Positions 10,800 through 22,229 of a stretch of DNA of 64,000 nt are shown here, one piece after another. This stretch comes from Artemia franciscana (lineage: Eukaryota; Arthropoda; Branchiopoda; Anostraca; Artemiidae), in assembly GCF_032884065.1 (NCBI RefSeq), contig NW_027062693.1, forward strand, positions 1,219,143 to 1,283,142, read 5' to 3'. The position numbers were made by a program, and so were the translations under genes. Under the pieces are notes generated by a model. It was not told the origin of the DNA and did not search any database. It saw only the letters and a list, made by a program, of their open reading frames with translations. Position 1 is the stretch's first letter. Every line of letters starts with the position of its first letter.

Positions 10800-12770
10800 A
10801 CCAACCCTGTAGTCTTGAACCAAGATTCCCAAAAATCGTGTGGTAACGCAAGAGTAACTTTATTTGATTCCAAAAGTGCTAAAAACCATCGTGATCTTTC
10901 CACATATCTCCAAAAGACTGTCGACCACCTTCGTGCTTTTTATGGAAACCCTTCTATTGTTCTGCTGGGGACTTTAACCAAACCAATAAAAGCTGACAAG
11001 TATCATGCCTTTCCCTCAAACAGGTTGTAAATTTCCCAACCTGACCAGCTGTGAGACATATTACCAAACCCCTTTATTCATTGGGTTCAGGAGTGGTGAG
11101 GGTTCAGGGGTGAGAGGTGGTGAGGGGGCTGATGAGGTTAATCAATATGTCACCCTCATCTGGACTTCATTTCCTTCGCCCACACAAGCCCAGAAGTCTG
11201 AAATAGTTTACTCCTGCGCAGATGAACGTGAAGTTGTTTTCGATGAGATGACAACCTATAAGACCCTGATGAAGGTGAAAGTAAACTGTTCAGCTTATCC
11301 AGACGAACTTCCACCCAAACTGACTTTCATTGCGAAACCACTCTCAGTTCTGACAACCTTTGCTTTTATATAGGAATTTTTCCAGCTGTTTGGAAGAAAG
11401 CTTACGTTAAAAAAATTCTGAAAGTTACCAGCTTTAAGAGCTGTGACGAACTTAGACCTATTTCGCAAACACCATGCCTGGCAAAAGTGGCCGACACCTT
11501 TATCATGAGGGTCTTACTTGATCAAATCAAGGGATCTATCGACCAGAGACAATACGGCGGACTGAATGACAGTAATGCCTCAGTTTACCTAGTGCGGATG
11601 TACGATAGTTTCCTCAAGTGGGTCGAAAAAGGTCACAGTTTTGTAGACCTTGGTGCCATAGATTTCCGAAAGGCATTTGATTTAATCAATCACTCTGTAG
11701 CTGCCCTTAATCTCAAGCTAATGGGGGCTAAGAAAAAGACTCTTACGCTCGTGTGGGACTTTCTCAGTCAGAGGATGCATAGTGTGTTTGCTCTCTACGA
11801 AGGTAATAGTAATTCTGAATGGTCCTCATTCACCTGTGGAGTCCCTCAAGGAACTAAGCTTGCAGCTATTGCATTCTTGTCTGTAATTAACTTCCTCATA
11901 GCTGACTATGGCGACCGCTACAAATTCGTGGACGACCTGTCATTTATCCTGAAATATTTAGTATAAAACGGAGTTGTGACACCACAATTCAGCTCAAACT
12001 TTTTCAGTGCTTTCACAAAAGAGTGTGCGGAGCTAAATCTTGAGATTAATGTGAACAAGTCGAAGATAGTGCACTTTAACCCACTAAAAAGTGATTTTAT
12101 GGAGCCAAATGTTCCATTTCTCCTAACAAAGATTATCAAAATCCATGGAGTTACTTTCTCCAATGACTTCATCTTTGCCGCACATATCGAAAACGTGGTT
12201 AAAAGTGAAAACGCTAGTCTACAGACTTTAAGCGGTATGCGTTGGTTCAGTGCGAATACAGAGAGTATTAAGTATGCATATATAGCGTATGTCCGCCACA
12301 TTCTGGAATAGGCGTGCCCTTTTTGGGTGCCCTCAGCACTTAGAACAGTGTTTCTTTATCAGGAGCTTGAATCGGTTCAGAAGCGAACGGTATCGATCAT
12401 CTTGGGCTGCCGTGATATTCCCTACAAAAACGCTCTGGAAGTGCTAGGACTGGCGTCACTCCAAAGCCGGTACGAAACTCTGATAATGAGTTTTGGAAAG
12501 TTGTTGCTTTCTAAATTTCAGCACCGTGACATTCTACCTGATCAACATCTACCATCAAGAACGAGAAAGCAAGATAAGTTAGTTCCCGTTAAAGCAAGAA
12601 CAAACCAATATGGTAATTCTTTCGTCCCGGTTTTCGTCAAAATGTACAATAAGAGCTAACATTTATAGTTTTATTTATATTTACAAGTGTAGTTTGATTT
12701 TGAATATGTTATAAATAAACACAAATCAGCGATAACTGTCAAGTTTTTGCTATTAAACCTGTCTTCTAAT
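10800..12770 (+). pseudogene. CR1/Jockey-like LINE, endonuclease end plus reverse transcriptase
   Basis: Broken into five consecutive frames. At 10880-11030 lies the end of the AP endonuclease (TYLQKTVDHLRAFYGNPSI, then GTLT where families have GDFN), followed in another frame by LKQVVNFPT. The linker is at 11129-11373. The reverse transcriptase runs from 11374 to 11965 with FPAVWKKAYV, ELRPIS, the motif A box IDFRKAFDLINH near 11655, CGVPQGTKLA (motif B) and YKFVDDLS (motif C, FVDD) near 11918. The thumb is at 11976-12311. The C-terminal domain, with QKRTVSIILG and a stop after KMYNKS, ends at 12659. An AATAAA lies near 12713. Four frame breaks make it dead, but the catalytic aspartates remain. 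It is inserted inside the B unit, as the empty copy at 5.7-6.1 kb shows. Confidence 0.85.
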
Positions 12771-12819
12771 ACTACATTCCTGCTTCAGCATTGTTTCAAA
12801 ATATAATTTTCAGTTCCCT

Positions 12820-13190
12820 GGAAATCAATTAATATGTATGGCAATGCCAAAGGTTATGTATTTATATATTTTTTTCTGAATTTGTATTATTTTCCAATAA
12901 GAGCCAATGGTATTAGCAAAGGATCGGGGCTTTTGAAATGGAGACACGTTAAGATAATAATTTTTACTTTGTAATAGGTAAAAAGTTGTTTTTAAAACAT
13001 TTTGAAGGCACTTCTTCTGTACTTCATCCTCCCTTCATTTTTGTGGAAATATATAGCCCAAATTACACATTTCTTATGTTTTTTGTTTTGTTTTTTGATT
13101 TTAAAAGAAAACAACTGAAGGCACATAGGAAATTGGGAATTCAAGAACAAAAATCTAATTTGCATTATCAAAATATAGAAAAATAATTGG
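12820..13190 (+). repeat. B unit, right half
   Basis: Resumes at 'ggcaatgccaaaggttatg', matching 5870 onwards, then TTTTAAAACATTTTGAAGG and the 'gtggaaatatatagcccaaat' box that correspond to 6025-6095. It is the other side of the LINE insertion. Confidence 0.75.
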
Positions 13191-13264
13191 GTTTACTACT
13201 TCTTGATGGATTAGTTTTATCACACGGCTTTCAAAAGTCGTGTTGTACACTATTTTGTCTCTTA

Positions 13265-13460
13265 ATGGTTTTCCAGCGTTATTTGAAAAACAATCAGAAA
13301 CTAAATTAAAAAAAGGATCTATTCAACTGAAAGTAAGGAGGGACATAAAAACTTAGAACAAACAGAAATTGTTCACTATATGAAAAAAGCTGACCCCTCC
13401 TCAACCCCTCGCTCTTTACGCAAAAGTTTATTTTTAATTAATTTAAGGATTAGAGTTGTG
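13265..13460 (+). mobile_element. Family A fragment
   Basis: Contains the CCAGCGTTATTTGAAAAACA box, the ATTCAACTGAAAGTAAGG arm and the TCGCTCTTTACGCAAAAG box. It is a short, 5'-truncated relic. Confidence 0.65.
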
Positions 13461-13469
13461 ACAAAAAGT

Positions 13470-14565
13470 CAAACTGAAATGTTTTTTTTTTTAATTTCAG
13501 GATTGATAAATATAGACGTAATGCTTTTCCCCTGGGGTGATTTGGTGATGAACTGATGGAGTAGTGATTTAAGGACCAATACATAGCTGAAACAACACTT
13601 GTAGATGCATCTTCAGTTTCATTGGTACATATCAATCACCTTATCGTTACTCGATTTGTTATTAAACTAGGCATCGTTTTTTTTTTCTGTTGTTTATTTG
13701 TTCTTAAAATCGATAAAGAAAATGATCCCTAATACAGTATCAGCTGGTCATTCCTTAACCGGTTGCAGTCAAATGCCTTGCCACCGAATACTGAAGTTCG
13801 CATGGAGTTACCGGCTGTTTCTGGCGGGCTAAGCCGCCGTTATTACTAAAGGAAATCGGTGAACCGGAAGACATTCTGTTGGTGTTACCATTTATTTTTA
13901 TGAATTCTATATTTGATTTATTTATGCATATTTTATAATTCCACATTTTAAGTTTAATTTTTTTTTCTATTTTAGAAATCGAGTTGATAAAATTTTTGCA
14001 TTACGGAAATGAGATCTCAGTGATTGTCCTGCCAGTATTTGTTTCATTCATCTCACAATCTTATTATTTCTTATTACTATCTTATTAAGCCTCCTAAGAT
14101 ATTTTATTTCATTATATTAAATAAAATAACTATAATGAAAAGAATATACCGTCGTGAATCATTTATCTTCTCATTTGAAAACTGAAAGTGATCTTGATAT
14201 TAAATATTAACCACAAGTACAATTGCAAAGGACAACAAAGAATAATAATTTATGTTTTAATATGTGTGTCAGATGGGAACTATTATACTGCAATTAGCCG
14301 GCATGTCTGTTTACAGTGAAAGTTTTTTGTATTGTTGCTTTTCGTTATAGTTTTCTTTATAGTTGTTTTATTGGAGAAAATGAGCCCTAATTTGATAAGG
14401 ATGAATGACTAAATGATTTAATAACTTAGACTATACTTTTAACGTAGTATTTTTTGTTAACCGTTTTTGAAAAATAAGATAACTAACACTTAGAACCTAA
14501 CATACTTAGCATTTATTAAAGTTATTTTGTTGGTGAAATTGAGTCGTCCATTTCATTACTTACTT
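13470..14565. other. No gene recognised
   Basis: AT-rich sequence. Open frames of about 60 codons on the minus strand (13450-13635, 13755-13946) have no recognisable features. No element copy is seen. Confidence 0.4.
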
Positions 14566-14572
14566 GGCTACT

Positions 14573-14617
14573 TAACCAAACCTAACCTCGCCAAACCTAA
14601 CCTTATCTAACCTAACC
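14573..14617. repeat. Cluster of CCTAA/TTAGG motifs
   Basis: Five CCTAAC motifs within 45 bp, interrupted by short spacers. A TTAGGTTAGG pair also occurs at 10783-10794. TTAGG is the arthropod telomere unit, but such short interspersed clusters are common inside arthropod chromosomes and do not mark a telomere here. Confidence 0.7.
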
Positions 14618-14629
14618 TGCGTTGCAGTA

Positions 14630-15590
14630 GCAAAAGCTGGGTCAGGAATCCAAGGAAGGGGTTGGAAATGTCACATTAACTTTTTAGCCAGCTGAAACTT
14701 ATTATTTTTTATCTTTGATAATGTTACGGATTAAAGTTTAAAAAATGATCTTATAAAGCCTAATTAGTAGCAGTATCAAGCGAGAAAAAGGGGAGAAAGT
14801 AGAATCTATTGCTTGTCCTATGTGTGGATCTCAGGATGAAAGTTTGATACATTTTGTGTGTGAATGTGTCGAATTGAATGAATGGAGCCGAGAGATGTAT
14901 GGGAAAAATTGAATGAGATATGGATGGTAGATAGAACGAAAGAGACAAATTTCCTGAATATTAAAAGGATAGCAAGGTTTGTCAGGATTGCAGCGGCACA
15001 TCGTGAGCGTTTTCTTTAAATAATATTAATTTATTTTAGTTAATTTGTTGTTAGTTTTTGTTATATAAATTTCCTATGGCCCACAGGCTTTTTCTGGAAT
15101 AAATTATTATTAAATTATTTTTTTATACGTCTAGCCAGGTTCGTATCAAGGATTTTTTTTTTTGGGGGGGGGAGATGTTTAACACAAGGATTTTTGTGAG
15201 GGAGGGGAGGGGGGTTGAATAAAAGAAACTAAGAAAAACCAAAATTTTTTAACCATTTGTTACGTTTTTACGAGTCAGGAAAACATTTCGGGGGGGGGAG
15301 GGGTTTAACATATCTCATTAACTTTGTAGCTATCTGAAACTTATCTTTTTTAATCATTGATATTGATACGGATTAAAATTTAAAACATAGTCTTATAAAG
15401 CGTAATTAGTAACAGTATGCATCTAGCCAGGGCCGTATCAAAGATTAAATTTTTTGGGGGATGTTTAACACAAGGCTCTTGTCGAAGAGGGGGATTACAC
15501 ACTAAAAAAGAAAAAGCATAAATTTGTTTTATCCATTTGTTACATTTTTACGAGTCAGGAAAACATTGGGAGGAGGGGGTCAAAACCCTA
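14630..15590 (+). repeat. Direct repeat P, two and a half diverged units with G runs
   Basis: The boxes 'cattaacttt..agc..tctgaaact', 'ttataaagc..aattagtarcagtat', 'ctagccagg..cgtatcaa', 'tgtttaacacaagg' and TTTTTACGAGTCAGGAAAAC recur in this order at 14670-14780/15125-15290 and again at 15300-15590. The first unit is split by a LINE fragment. No coding. Confidence 0.7.
14779..15124 (+). pseudogene. 5'-truncated LINE 3' end with C-terminal zinc-finger-like motif
   Basis: The + strand reads ESIACPMCGSQDESLIHFVC-ECVELNEW around 14800-14885. This is the CxxC(x8)HFxxxC motif at the C-terminus of many non-LTR reverse transcriptases. Decayed frames with IKRIARFVRIAA-like residues follow, then a 3' tail ending in AATAAATTATTATTAAA. 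It is inserted in repeat P: the filled unit breaks at 'cagtat' and resumes 'acgtctagcc', whereas the intact unit at 15413-15428 reads straight through. About 346 bp, so a typical 5'-truncated insertion. Confidence 0.7.
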
Positions 15591-15769
15591 ACTTCCTGAA
15601 TGCGGCTTTGTATCTATCGCTTTAAATTGTCTCAGACTTTTGATATAAATTTTTTCTTCCAATTTGTACATTAAAACTAGAGTTCTTATACCTTCGAAAC
15701 CTTTCAAATGGTATGTCTTCTCGAAAATTTCAAAACTTGCAATATGATCTTGTCGAACCTAAATGGTTA

Positions 15770-15995
15770 TATAAAACTATTTGAATAACATTAAAGTTTT
15801 TCAACTGAAAGTAAGGAGGAAAATTAAGACTTAAAACGAACAGAAAATACTCCGCATACAAAGGGGATCGCTCCCTCTTCAACCCTTCACTTGTTGCGGT
15901 AAAGTTTTCCATAGTACTTTAAAAATGCTTCTTAGTTCAATTCAATGGCTGTTTCAGTAGTTGTCCATGAAGATTTGACACAAAAAGTAAACCTT
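15770..15995 (+). mobile_element. Family A fragment
   Basis: Contains TTTTTCAACTGAAAGTAAGG, 'gacttaaaacgaacagaaaa' and the tactccgcata..gggg box of the left hairpin arm. The right arm is missing. Confidence 0.65.
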
Positions 15996-16001
15996 TATCA
16001 T

Positions 16002-17455
16002 AATTAAATAAAAAAAACAAGTTTTTTTAACTGAAAGTAAGGAGCAACATTAAAACTTAAAACGAACAGAAATTACTTCGTATATGAAAGAGGCTGCTTC
16101 CTCATCAACGCCCCGCTCTTTACGCTAAAGTTTGACTCTGGCTCTCAATTCTTCTTTTTAAAACAGTAAAAAACTTTAGCGTAAAGAGCGGGGCGTTGAT
16201 GAGGAAGCAGCCTCTTTCATATACGAAGTAATTTCTGTTCGTTTTAAGTTTTAATGTCGCTCCTTACTTTCAGTTAAAAAAACTTGTTTTTTTATTTAAT
16301 TTCTAAACGTTTTTGAATCAATGCATGTTTTGATTTTAGCTCTCCGCAGAGGAATAATTAAAACGAAATTTGCATTTTTTTTTTTTTTTGGCTCAATGGC
16401 TTTCTCATAATTTTGTTCGAATGTTTTTGAGAAAAAAAGAGCGGGGGAGGAAGCCTGGTTGCCCTCCGATTTTTTGGTCAATTAAAAAGGCAACTAGAAC
16501 TTTTAATTTTTTTACGAATATTTTTATTAGTAAAAGATTTACGTAACTTATAGATTAGCTTACGTAAAGAACTTTTGTACTCTCATATTTTTATTGCATA
16601 TATGAGGGGGTTCGCCCCCTTGTCAGATCCTCGCTCTTTACACTAAAGCTTAAATTTCGTCCCAATTCATTAAGAATGAACCTAGAATCACAAAAACCGT
16701 AGAATAAATAGTTGAAATTACTAAAAATACTTTAACGTAAAGAGCGAGGTATTAGGAGGAGGTGAGCCCCTAAAATGGGTAATAATTTCTGTTTGTTTTA
16801 AGTTTTCATGCTGTTCCTTACTTCCAGCTGAAAGAACTTTTTCATATTTATTTTTTCATTGTGTTTTTAAATAATTCTAGTAAATCCTGCGCTCCCTTCA
16901 TGGAGATTTCCTTCCCCCATGACAAACTATCGATGTAAAGTTCCCCCAGCATATCCCCCTCTTCTCAACCCCTCCCCTAACCAGAAAAAGCCTCCTGAAA
17001 ACGCCTGTACACTTCCCAATAACCATTACTATATGTAAGCATTGGTCAAAGTTTGTAACTTGTTGCCCCTCCCATGGGGAGTGTGGGGGAGTAAGTCGTC
17101 CCCAAAGACATAGTTATAAGGTATAATAAAATGGCTATCTCAGAATTTTGATCCGTTGACTTTTTTAAAATAATTAGCGTGGGACGGGGCCTAGGTGCCC
17201 TCCAATTTTTCTGGTCACTTAAAAAGGGCACTAGAACTTTTCATTTCCGTTAGAATGAGCCCTCTTGTAACATTCTAGGACAACTGGGTCGATACGATCC
17301 TCCCTGGGAAAAAAACAAAAAAACAAATAAACACGCATCCGTGATCTGCCTTCTGGCAAAAAATACAAAATTCAACATTTTTGTAGATAGGAGCTTGAAA
17401 CTTCTACAGTAGAGTTCTCTAATACGCTGAATCTCATGGTGTGATTTACATATAA
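16002..17455 (-). mobile_element. Family A foldback element, long copy A5
   Basis: Nearly full length in inverted orientation relative to the copy at 45.3 kb. It starts with the long hairpin (16014-16288), then the CGTTTTTGAATCAATGCATG box, a 'ttgccctccgattttt' box, a second set of CTCGCTCTTTAC/CGTAAAGAGCGAG modules (16630-16760), 'cctaggtgccctccaatttt' (17190) and 'ctacagtagagttctctaatacg' (17405). The last ~230 bp of the family are missing. No frame over 61 codons, so it is non-autonomous. I cannot place it in a transposon superfamily with confidence. Confidence 0.75.
16014..16288. repeat. Foldback hairpin of family A copy A5
   Basis: Arms of about 118 bp (16014-16133 and 16172-16288) with a ~38-nt loop. 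They are almost identical as inverted repeats, and I see essentially one mismatch (GCAAC versus GCGAC). Both arms share the private reading ACTTCG, where other copies have ACTCCG. Confidence 0.9.
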
Positions 17456-17850
17456 TATCAGTTATTGGGAAGTATAAGACGTTTTCACGGGATTTTTTCT
17501 AGTGGGGGCTCGGGTGGGGGGTTTAAGTGGAAGGATCTTCCCATGGTGGAATTTACATGGGAGAAGGGAATTTTCCGTGATTACCCAGCGTTATTTAAAA
17601 ATAATCAGAAATTAAACGAAAACAAGTTTTTTCAACTGGAAGTAAGGAGCATCATTGGAACTCAAAAAGAGCAGAAATTATTACGTATAAGAGGGGATTT
17701 TCAATACTTAGCACTTTACGGTAAGTGTTTTTAGGACTTTTAAAAGAGCTATTTATTCTAATTAAACGGGCTTTGTGATTCAGGGGTCATTCATAAAGAA
17801 TCGGAGGAAAATTTGAACTATAGTGTAAAGAGCAAGGTGGCTTTTATTGC
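17456..17850 (+). mobile_element. Family A fragment in opposite orientation
   Basis: Starts 'ttattgggaagtataagacg', matching 46020 in the forward copy, and runs through TTTTTTCAACTGGAAGTAAGG to 'agtgtaaagagcaaggtgg'. It joins the truncated A5 copy head-on, so the junction at 17455 is a rearrangement or nested insertion. The 89-codon frame at 17465 is not a gene. Confidence 0.65.
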
Positions 17851-18049
17851 CACCTTGCCACCTTGATGGTGTGAAACCAAACCTCAATGTGGAACTCATA
17901 TCTAATCTTAATGGAAGCGTACGAACCCAAGTAAAACCTGCTTTTGCATATATTTAAAGCCGTGAGTGACGCCTTTGGGAGCTGAAAAAAATCCTTTTAA
18001 TGTAATTAGTATCATAAATAATTATGTGGGTCAGGTTATCAAAATCTGA

Positions 18050-21000
18050 TTAATATAAGCCTTAATTGTAATATTATTTTTCAGACTTAGTGGTAAAGGA
18101 TGTTACCAAAGAAAATTATTCTCTGACTGCACTTCAGCTTAACATTCTGGATGTACAACTACAACCTGATGTTGTTGGCTTCTGTGAGAGGTTCTTAGAT
18201 TCTGGCAATGAAATGCTATTGGATATCCATGGTTACAAAGTGGAACACATAAACCGCTGCAAGATGGTTAAAGGAGGTCTTGCCATGTATATGTCTTGTA
18301 ATTTGGGTTATAGCTTGCGGGATGACTTATCGAGAAATTTTAAAGCCATTGTTGAGTCAAAATTTATAGAAATTGGATCTAATGGTATTGATCTAATCAT
18401 AGGCAAGAGAATTTTCAATGATGAAACTGATTCTTCTTGTTTTAGTTTTTTTAGTCCTTTTATGGGACCATTAAAGGGGTTATTCTACATCTGACACGTA
18501 TGCAGGTGGTGGCCTTCGGGCCCTTTCCCCGAAATTTTGTGAAATGTTTAGTTTCACCATGGTTTCCTGGGATTTCTGGCAAAAGCAGGATATTTATTAA
18601 GAATCTAAATACATGTGTGAAGTCTTTTTTGGGGATTTTACAGCATGCAATAATCCGATCAAGTTACTGCCCAATTATTCACCCATTTTCTGTCTAACTT
18701 TTTACCCTCTTTGAAGCAATTAGCAATTTTACTGTTATTTTTTTTTGTAAAGTGAGTTTGCTTTCCACAGCAAAATAGAATTATCCTTGGTATTAGGGCG
18801 TTTATCTCCCCTTTTTAGGATAAAGTGCAGCTTTTAATGGATCAATTTCGGAAACTATCATTCTTCATTAAAATCTACGTTTTTGCAATAAAAGAACTAC
18901 CCCTCATAACAGCCATACTGCACTGTTAACCCTAAAATTTCCCTTTCAGTGGGATATAATAGATTAATCACTGGTTCTAAATCGCTATGAACATAACCTG
19001 AGCCTAAAACGTACTTTTAAGGCTTCAGTCTTCTTCCCCCATCCGCTACAATACTACACATTAAAGTTAATCTGTATTTTCCAATATACGTGCTTTTTGC
19101 ATTACTAAATAAAAAAAAGTGCTACTTTATATCTGCTGTTTCGAAGGTTCCCCCCCCCCCGAAAAAATTCTTGCGTACGTGCCTGTCCTACATGAATATG
19201 TTGTGCCACCTTTTAATCGTAGATGTAGAAGGATTGTTCGTTTGAGCTGATCCCTAAGCATCTGAGAAGTTAAACAAGGAAAATTATTTATGGAGGGATT
19301 ATAAGTCCTGTAGACCTTAAGTAAATGCTATTCGTCTTTCTAGATCCAAAATTTATAGAATCATACACAATGCCTTGTTTGGGAAGGCTAAGTCTTTCAA
19401 TTATCTAAATAAATTTTCTGCGTGGGGTGTTGTAACCGGTAAAACTTGGAAGGTAACAAATTCTACTCTTAAACCTGCTTCTCAGCCTAATTCTATAGCT
19501 ATGACTCAATTCATTGATGACCAGGCTGTGAAGGGTGAGCTTAATGTGCAAGCTTAATCAAATTTAGCTTTAATATTTTTTCTGTTGTTAAAGTCTCCCG
19601 GACGTAGAGAAGAAATATTCAGAATATTTTTATATACAATTATTTTGTTCCACTGTTTAATTGTGTTGTGAGAGCAACACTTAGGTTTTGTCGTGTTTTT
19701 TTTTTTTTGTTCCTAACTACCCGATTTCAGCTTATTCTTAGAGAGTTGTAAGGATCTGACCCCTGCGGCTTTTACGGAAAGTGTTAACCTTAGGTCTGAT
19801 TGATGAATATGACTTTGTATTTTGGAAAGCTCCGTAGAACTCTTGCCTGGGGCCAAAAAGTATGGTTTTTGGTTGTCCTTGAGCCAGAGTCTATAGTGTG
19901 TGAAGTGAAGTGGAGTTTTATAGCCTATGTCAGAGAGAAGCATCTGAAGTTATGCAGTTAAGCTTTCGTTTCATCAAACCATGTTTCTACTTCCGAGCGG
20001 AAAGCTCCGTTCTAGTAGGCAGGCACCAGTTTCAAATTGAAGGTGGACTAAAATCTATAAGTGTTAAATATATGCGGCAGTTACCCGGCCCAACAGCCAA
20101 TGTATCTTCTTTGAGTGATAAATAGAAAAATTTACAGAAACAAAAAAATGGCATTTTCCCACGGGTCTGAAAGTGCTGCCATCTATGATTTCTACCAATT
20201 TCTGTTCGTGATTTCAGCTGAATTTATGATTCGATTTTTCGCACTTGGGATTGCGATAGAGAAATGGTATCACATGTGCTTCTTAAACCTTAAAAGCTCT
20301 CTGATTGTTAAAGAAATAGAGTTTATCCTTTGCTCCTTTCTAAGTGATGACGGTAGAAACTTGGCCTACGGCAAAAAAGTCGACTTTTGAACTAAGACAA
20401 ATAGATTTTTTTTTTTTGACGGCAGTCGATAGTTCTTGATGAGCTGATCAAGCAATATCTCATCCATTTTTTGGTAGAAAAATTCCTTCATGAGATATAC
20501 CTGTTTGAAAGTTTAAAGGGGTTGACAACTTCAGTAGTAAGGTACAAACTGAAACCAAAGATAGGCGATGCCAATTGTGAGACATATAGGGGAGTTTTAA
20601 GCCACATAATCATCTTCAGCAATGAGGGGTTTGTAACTTTTGCTAGTTAGTGTATCTATTATTTGCTTCCGGTGAAATTAATGTCTTATCACGGGAGAGG
20701 GACTTGTAATTAAGAATTGGTTCACTTTCGGCTAGAATTTGTGCAAATTGGTGCACATAGACTCACAGATAACTTTTTGATGCATGTGTTTATAGTATTT
20801 ATTATAATATCCTTATAGATTAAAAAGTTCAGCGTTTAATCGAAGCGAGGAAACTTGACCAAAGTGTTGCTCTCGCAACACTTTACTCGGCAAAGCTGAA
20901 CAGAGGGTGTTGCAACATCTCACATTACCTATACAAAATAGATCTAGTTTAAATTATACCCGTTCTTCTCTCTTAAATTCTGTTTATATCCAAGAGGCAT

Positions 21001-22180
21001 GCACTTCATTTGTCACTAAAAAAGGTAAAAATATTGCTTCTACTGTTACTGTGTCCGGGTTTGCATACAATAAAACTTGCTAAACTCTCACTTGAAAGCA
21101 GAGTTTAGTCAAATGCTCTCAAAAGTGGTTGGATTATTGTTTTATTTAAAGGTAAACCAACAAAATGACCCAGAAAATTATAGGTCAATTTCAATTATTT
21201 ATTAAAATCTTTGATTTCTCATTGATTTTCTAAATTTTCAACACTTCCTTTATGATTTTCAGCTTGGTTTTCAAAGCACTCAACACAGCATGCATGGGTG
21301 ACCACAACTATTTATATTCTACTTTGGATTTTGAATTCATTCATCTTGCTATATACCTGGATATTTGAAAGACTTTTGGTTCCTTACCCCATGAATTGTT
21401 GTGTCGAAGACAATGTCTTGCTCACCATCAGAATCAAATTGTGGTATCATCTAGGGATCAGTCCTAGGGTCAGTACTATTTCTTAGCTTGTATTTATGTT
21501 TTTTTTACGTAGTAAATGAATAAGAATCTATAAATATAGATTTTGTCACCCTTAATCTTCCGGTGTCCATAATGGCATTTATAACTCGCCTTCTTCAGGT
21601 GTCCTTGTTTCTTTCACTGGTGACAGTAGCCTTGGTGCTTCTGGGAGATATGAATCGAAACTTTGTGGAATTTAGCAAATTTGTTTGAGGGAGTACTTCT
21701 TTGGTTTGATGCTAATTATCCTGCCCTAAATTTCTCGAAGCAAAGTTTTCTTTAGTTTTTTTTTTCTTGCGCGTTTCTCAAGTTTTCTCTCAGCTATCTG
21801 CAATCCATCTGTCAAATGGGGCTATTAGTAGATTGAAGGATTAGGATATCCAATTTTTTAGCATCATTATTTATGATAACTTGTTTTTCAAACATCACGT
21901 TGATTTGATTAAAGTGAAGATATGTAGAAATCTTGGTATTTCAACAAAGAATCCGCATGCTGGACACTAATCGCTCAAGAATTATCCCTTTACTGGATTT
22001 TGAACATACTTTCGAGTGAATATTTTACTTTTCCTCAGCTTCATGGTGACATAGCTCAGCCACTTTGTATTCTACCGTCTCTTAACCCTGATCAAAACTA
22101 TATTTGCGTCATACAAATCATATTTATATCCCTTTCACTCCCTAAGTAAGGTTAGACTTGAATCCTGTTATGGCGAGTAA
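18050..22180 (+). pseudogene. Degraded Jockey/CR1-type LINE, split by another element
   Basis: The endonuclease part at 18090-18494 reads QPDVVGFCERFLDSGNEML, GYKVEHINRCKMVKGGLAMY and SLRDDLSRNFKAIVESKFIEI, the usual order of the LINE AP endonuclease mid-region. The linker at 19330-19557 reads FGKAKSFNYLNKFSAWG and KTWKVTNSTLKP. The reverse transcriptase N-terminal region at 20905-21060 has SSLNYTRSSLLNSVYIQEAC. At 21140-21480 are NDPENYRSISII, LGFQSTQHSM and a broken AIYLDIS-KTF motif A. The thumb near 21840-21950 has FLGI-type and NLGI boxes. Stops and shifts are everywhere, and the active site is lost. A 1.2-kb element with terminal inverted repeats sits between linker and RT. Confidence 0.65.
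19663..20881. mobile_element. Candidate DNA transposon with 24-bp terminal inverted repeats
   Basis: The left end (19663-19686) reads GTGTTGTGAGAGCAACACTT..GG. The right end (20858-20881), read inward on the minus strand, gives GTGTTGCGAGAGCAACACTT..GG. Each end is itself a small hairpin with GTGTTG/CAACAC arms and a 6-nt loop. The 1.2-kb interior has three weak frames: 19713-19943 minus, 19910-20125 plus and 20115-20390 plus (91 codons). I recognise none of them as a transposase. It interrupts the flanking LINE between the linker and the RT, which supports it being an insertion. Target duplication is unclear. Confidence 0.5.
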
Positions 22181-22229
22181 TATTGTAGATAGTACGACCG
22201 TTTATTTTATTGAAAGGAATTGTTAAGAA

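Noticed and set aside
14573..14617. Internal telomere or chromosome end
   Set aside because: Only five CCTAA motifs with spacers, flanked on both sides by ordinary repeats.
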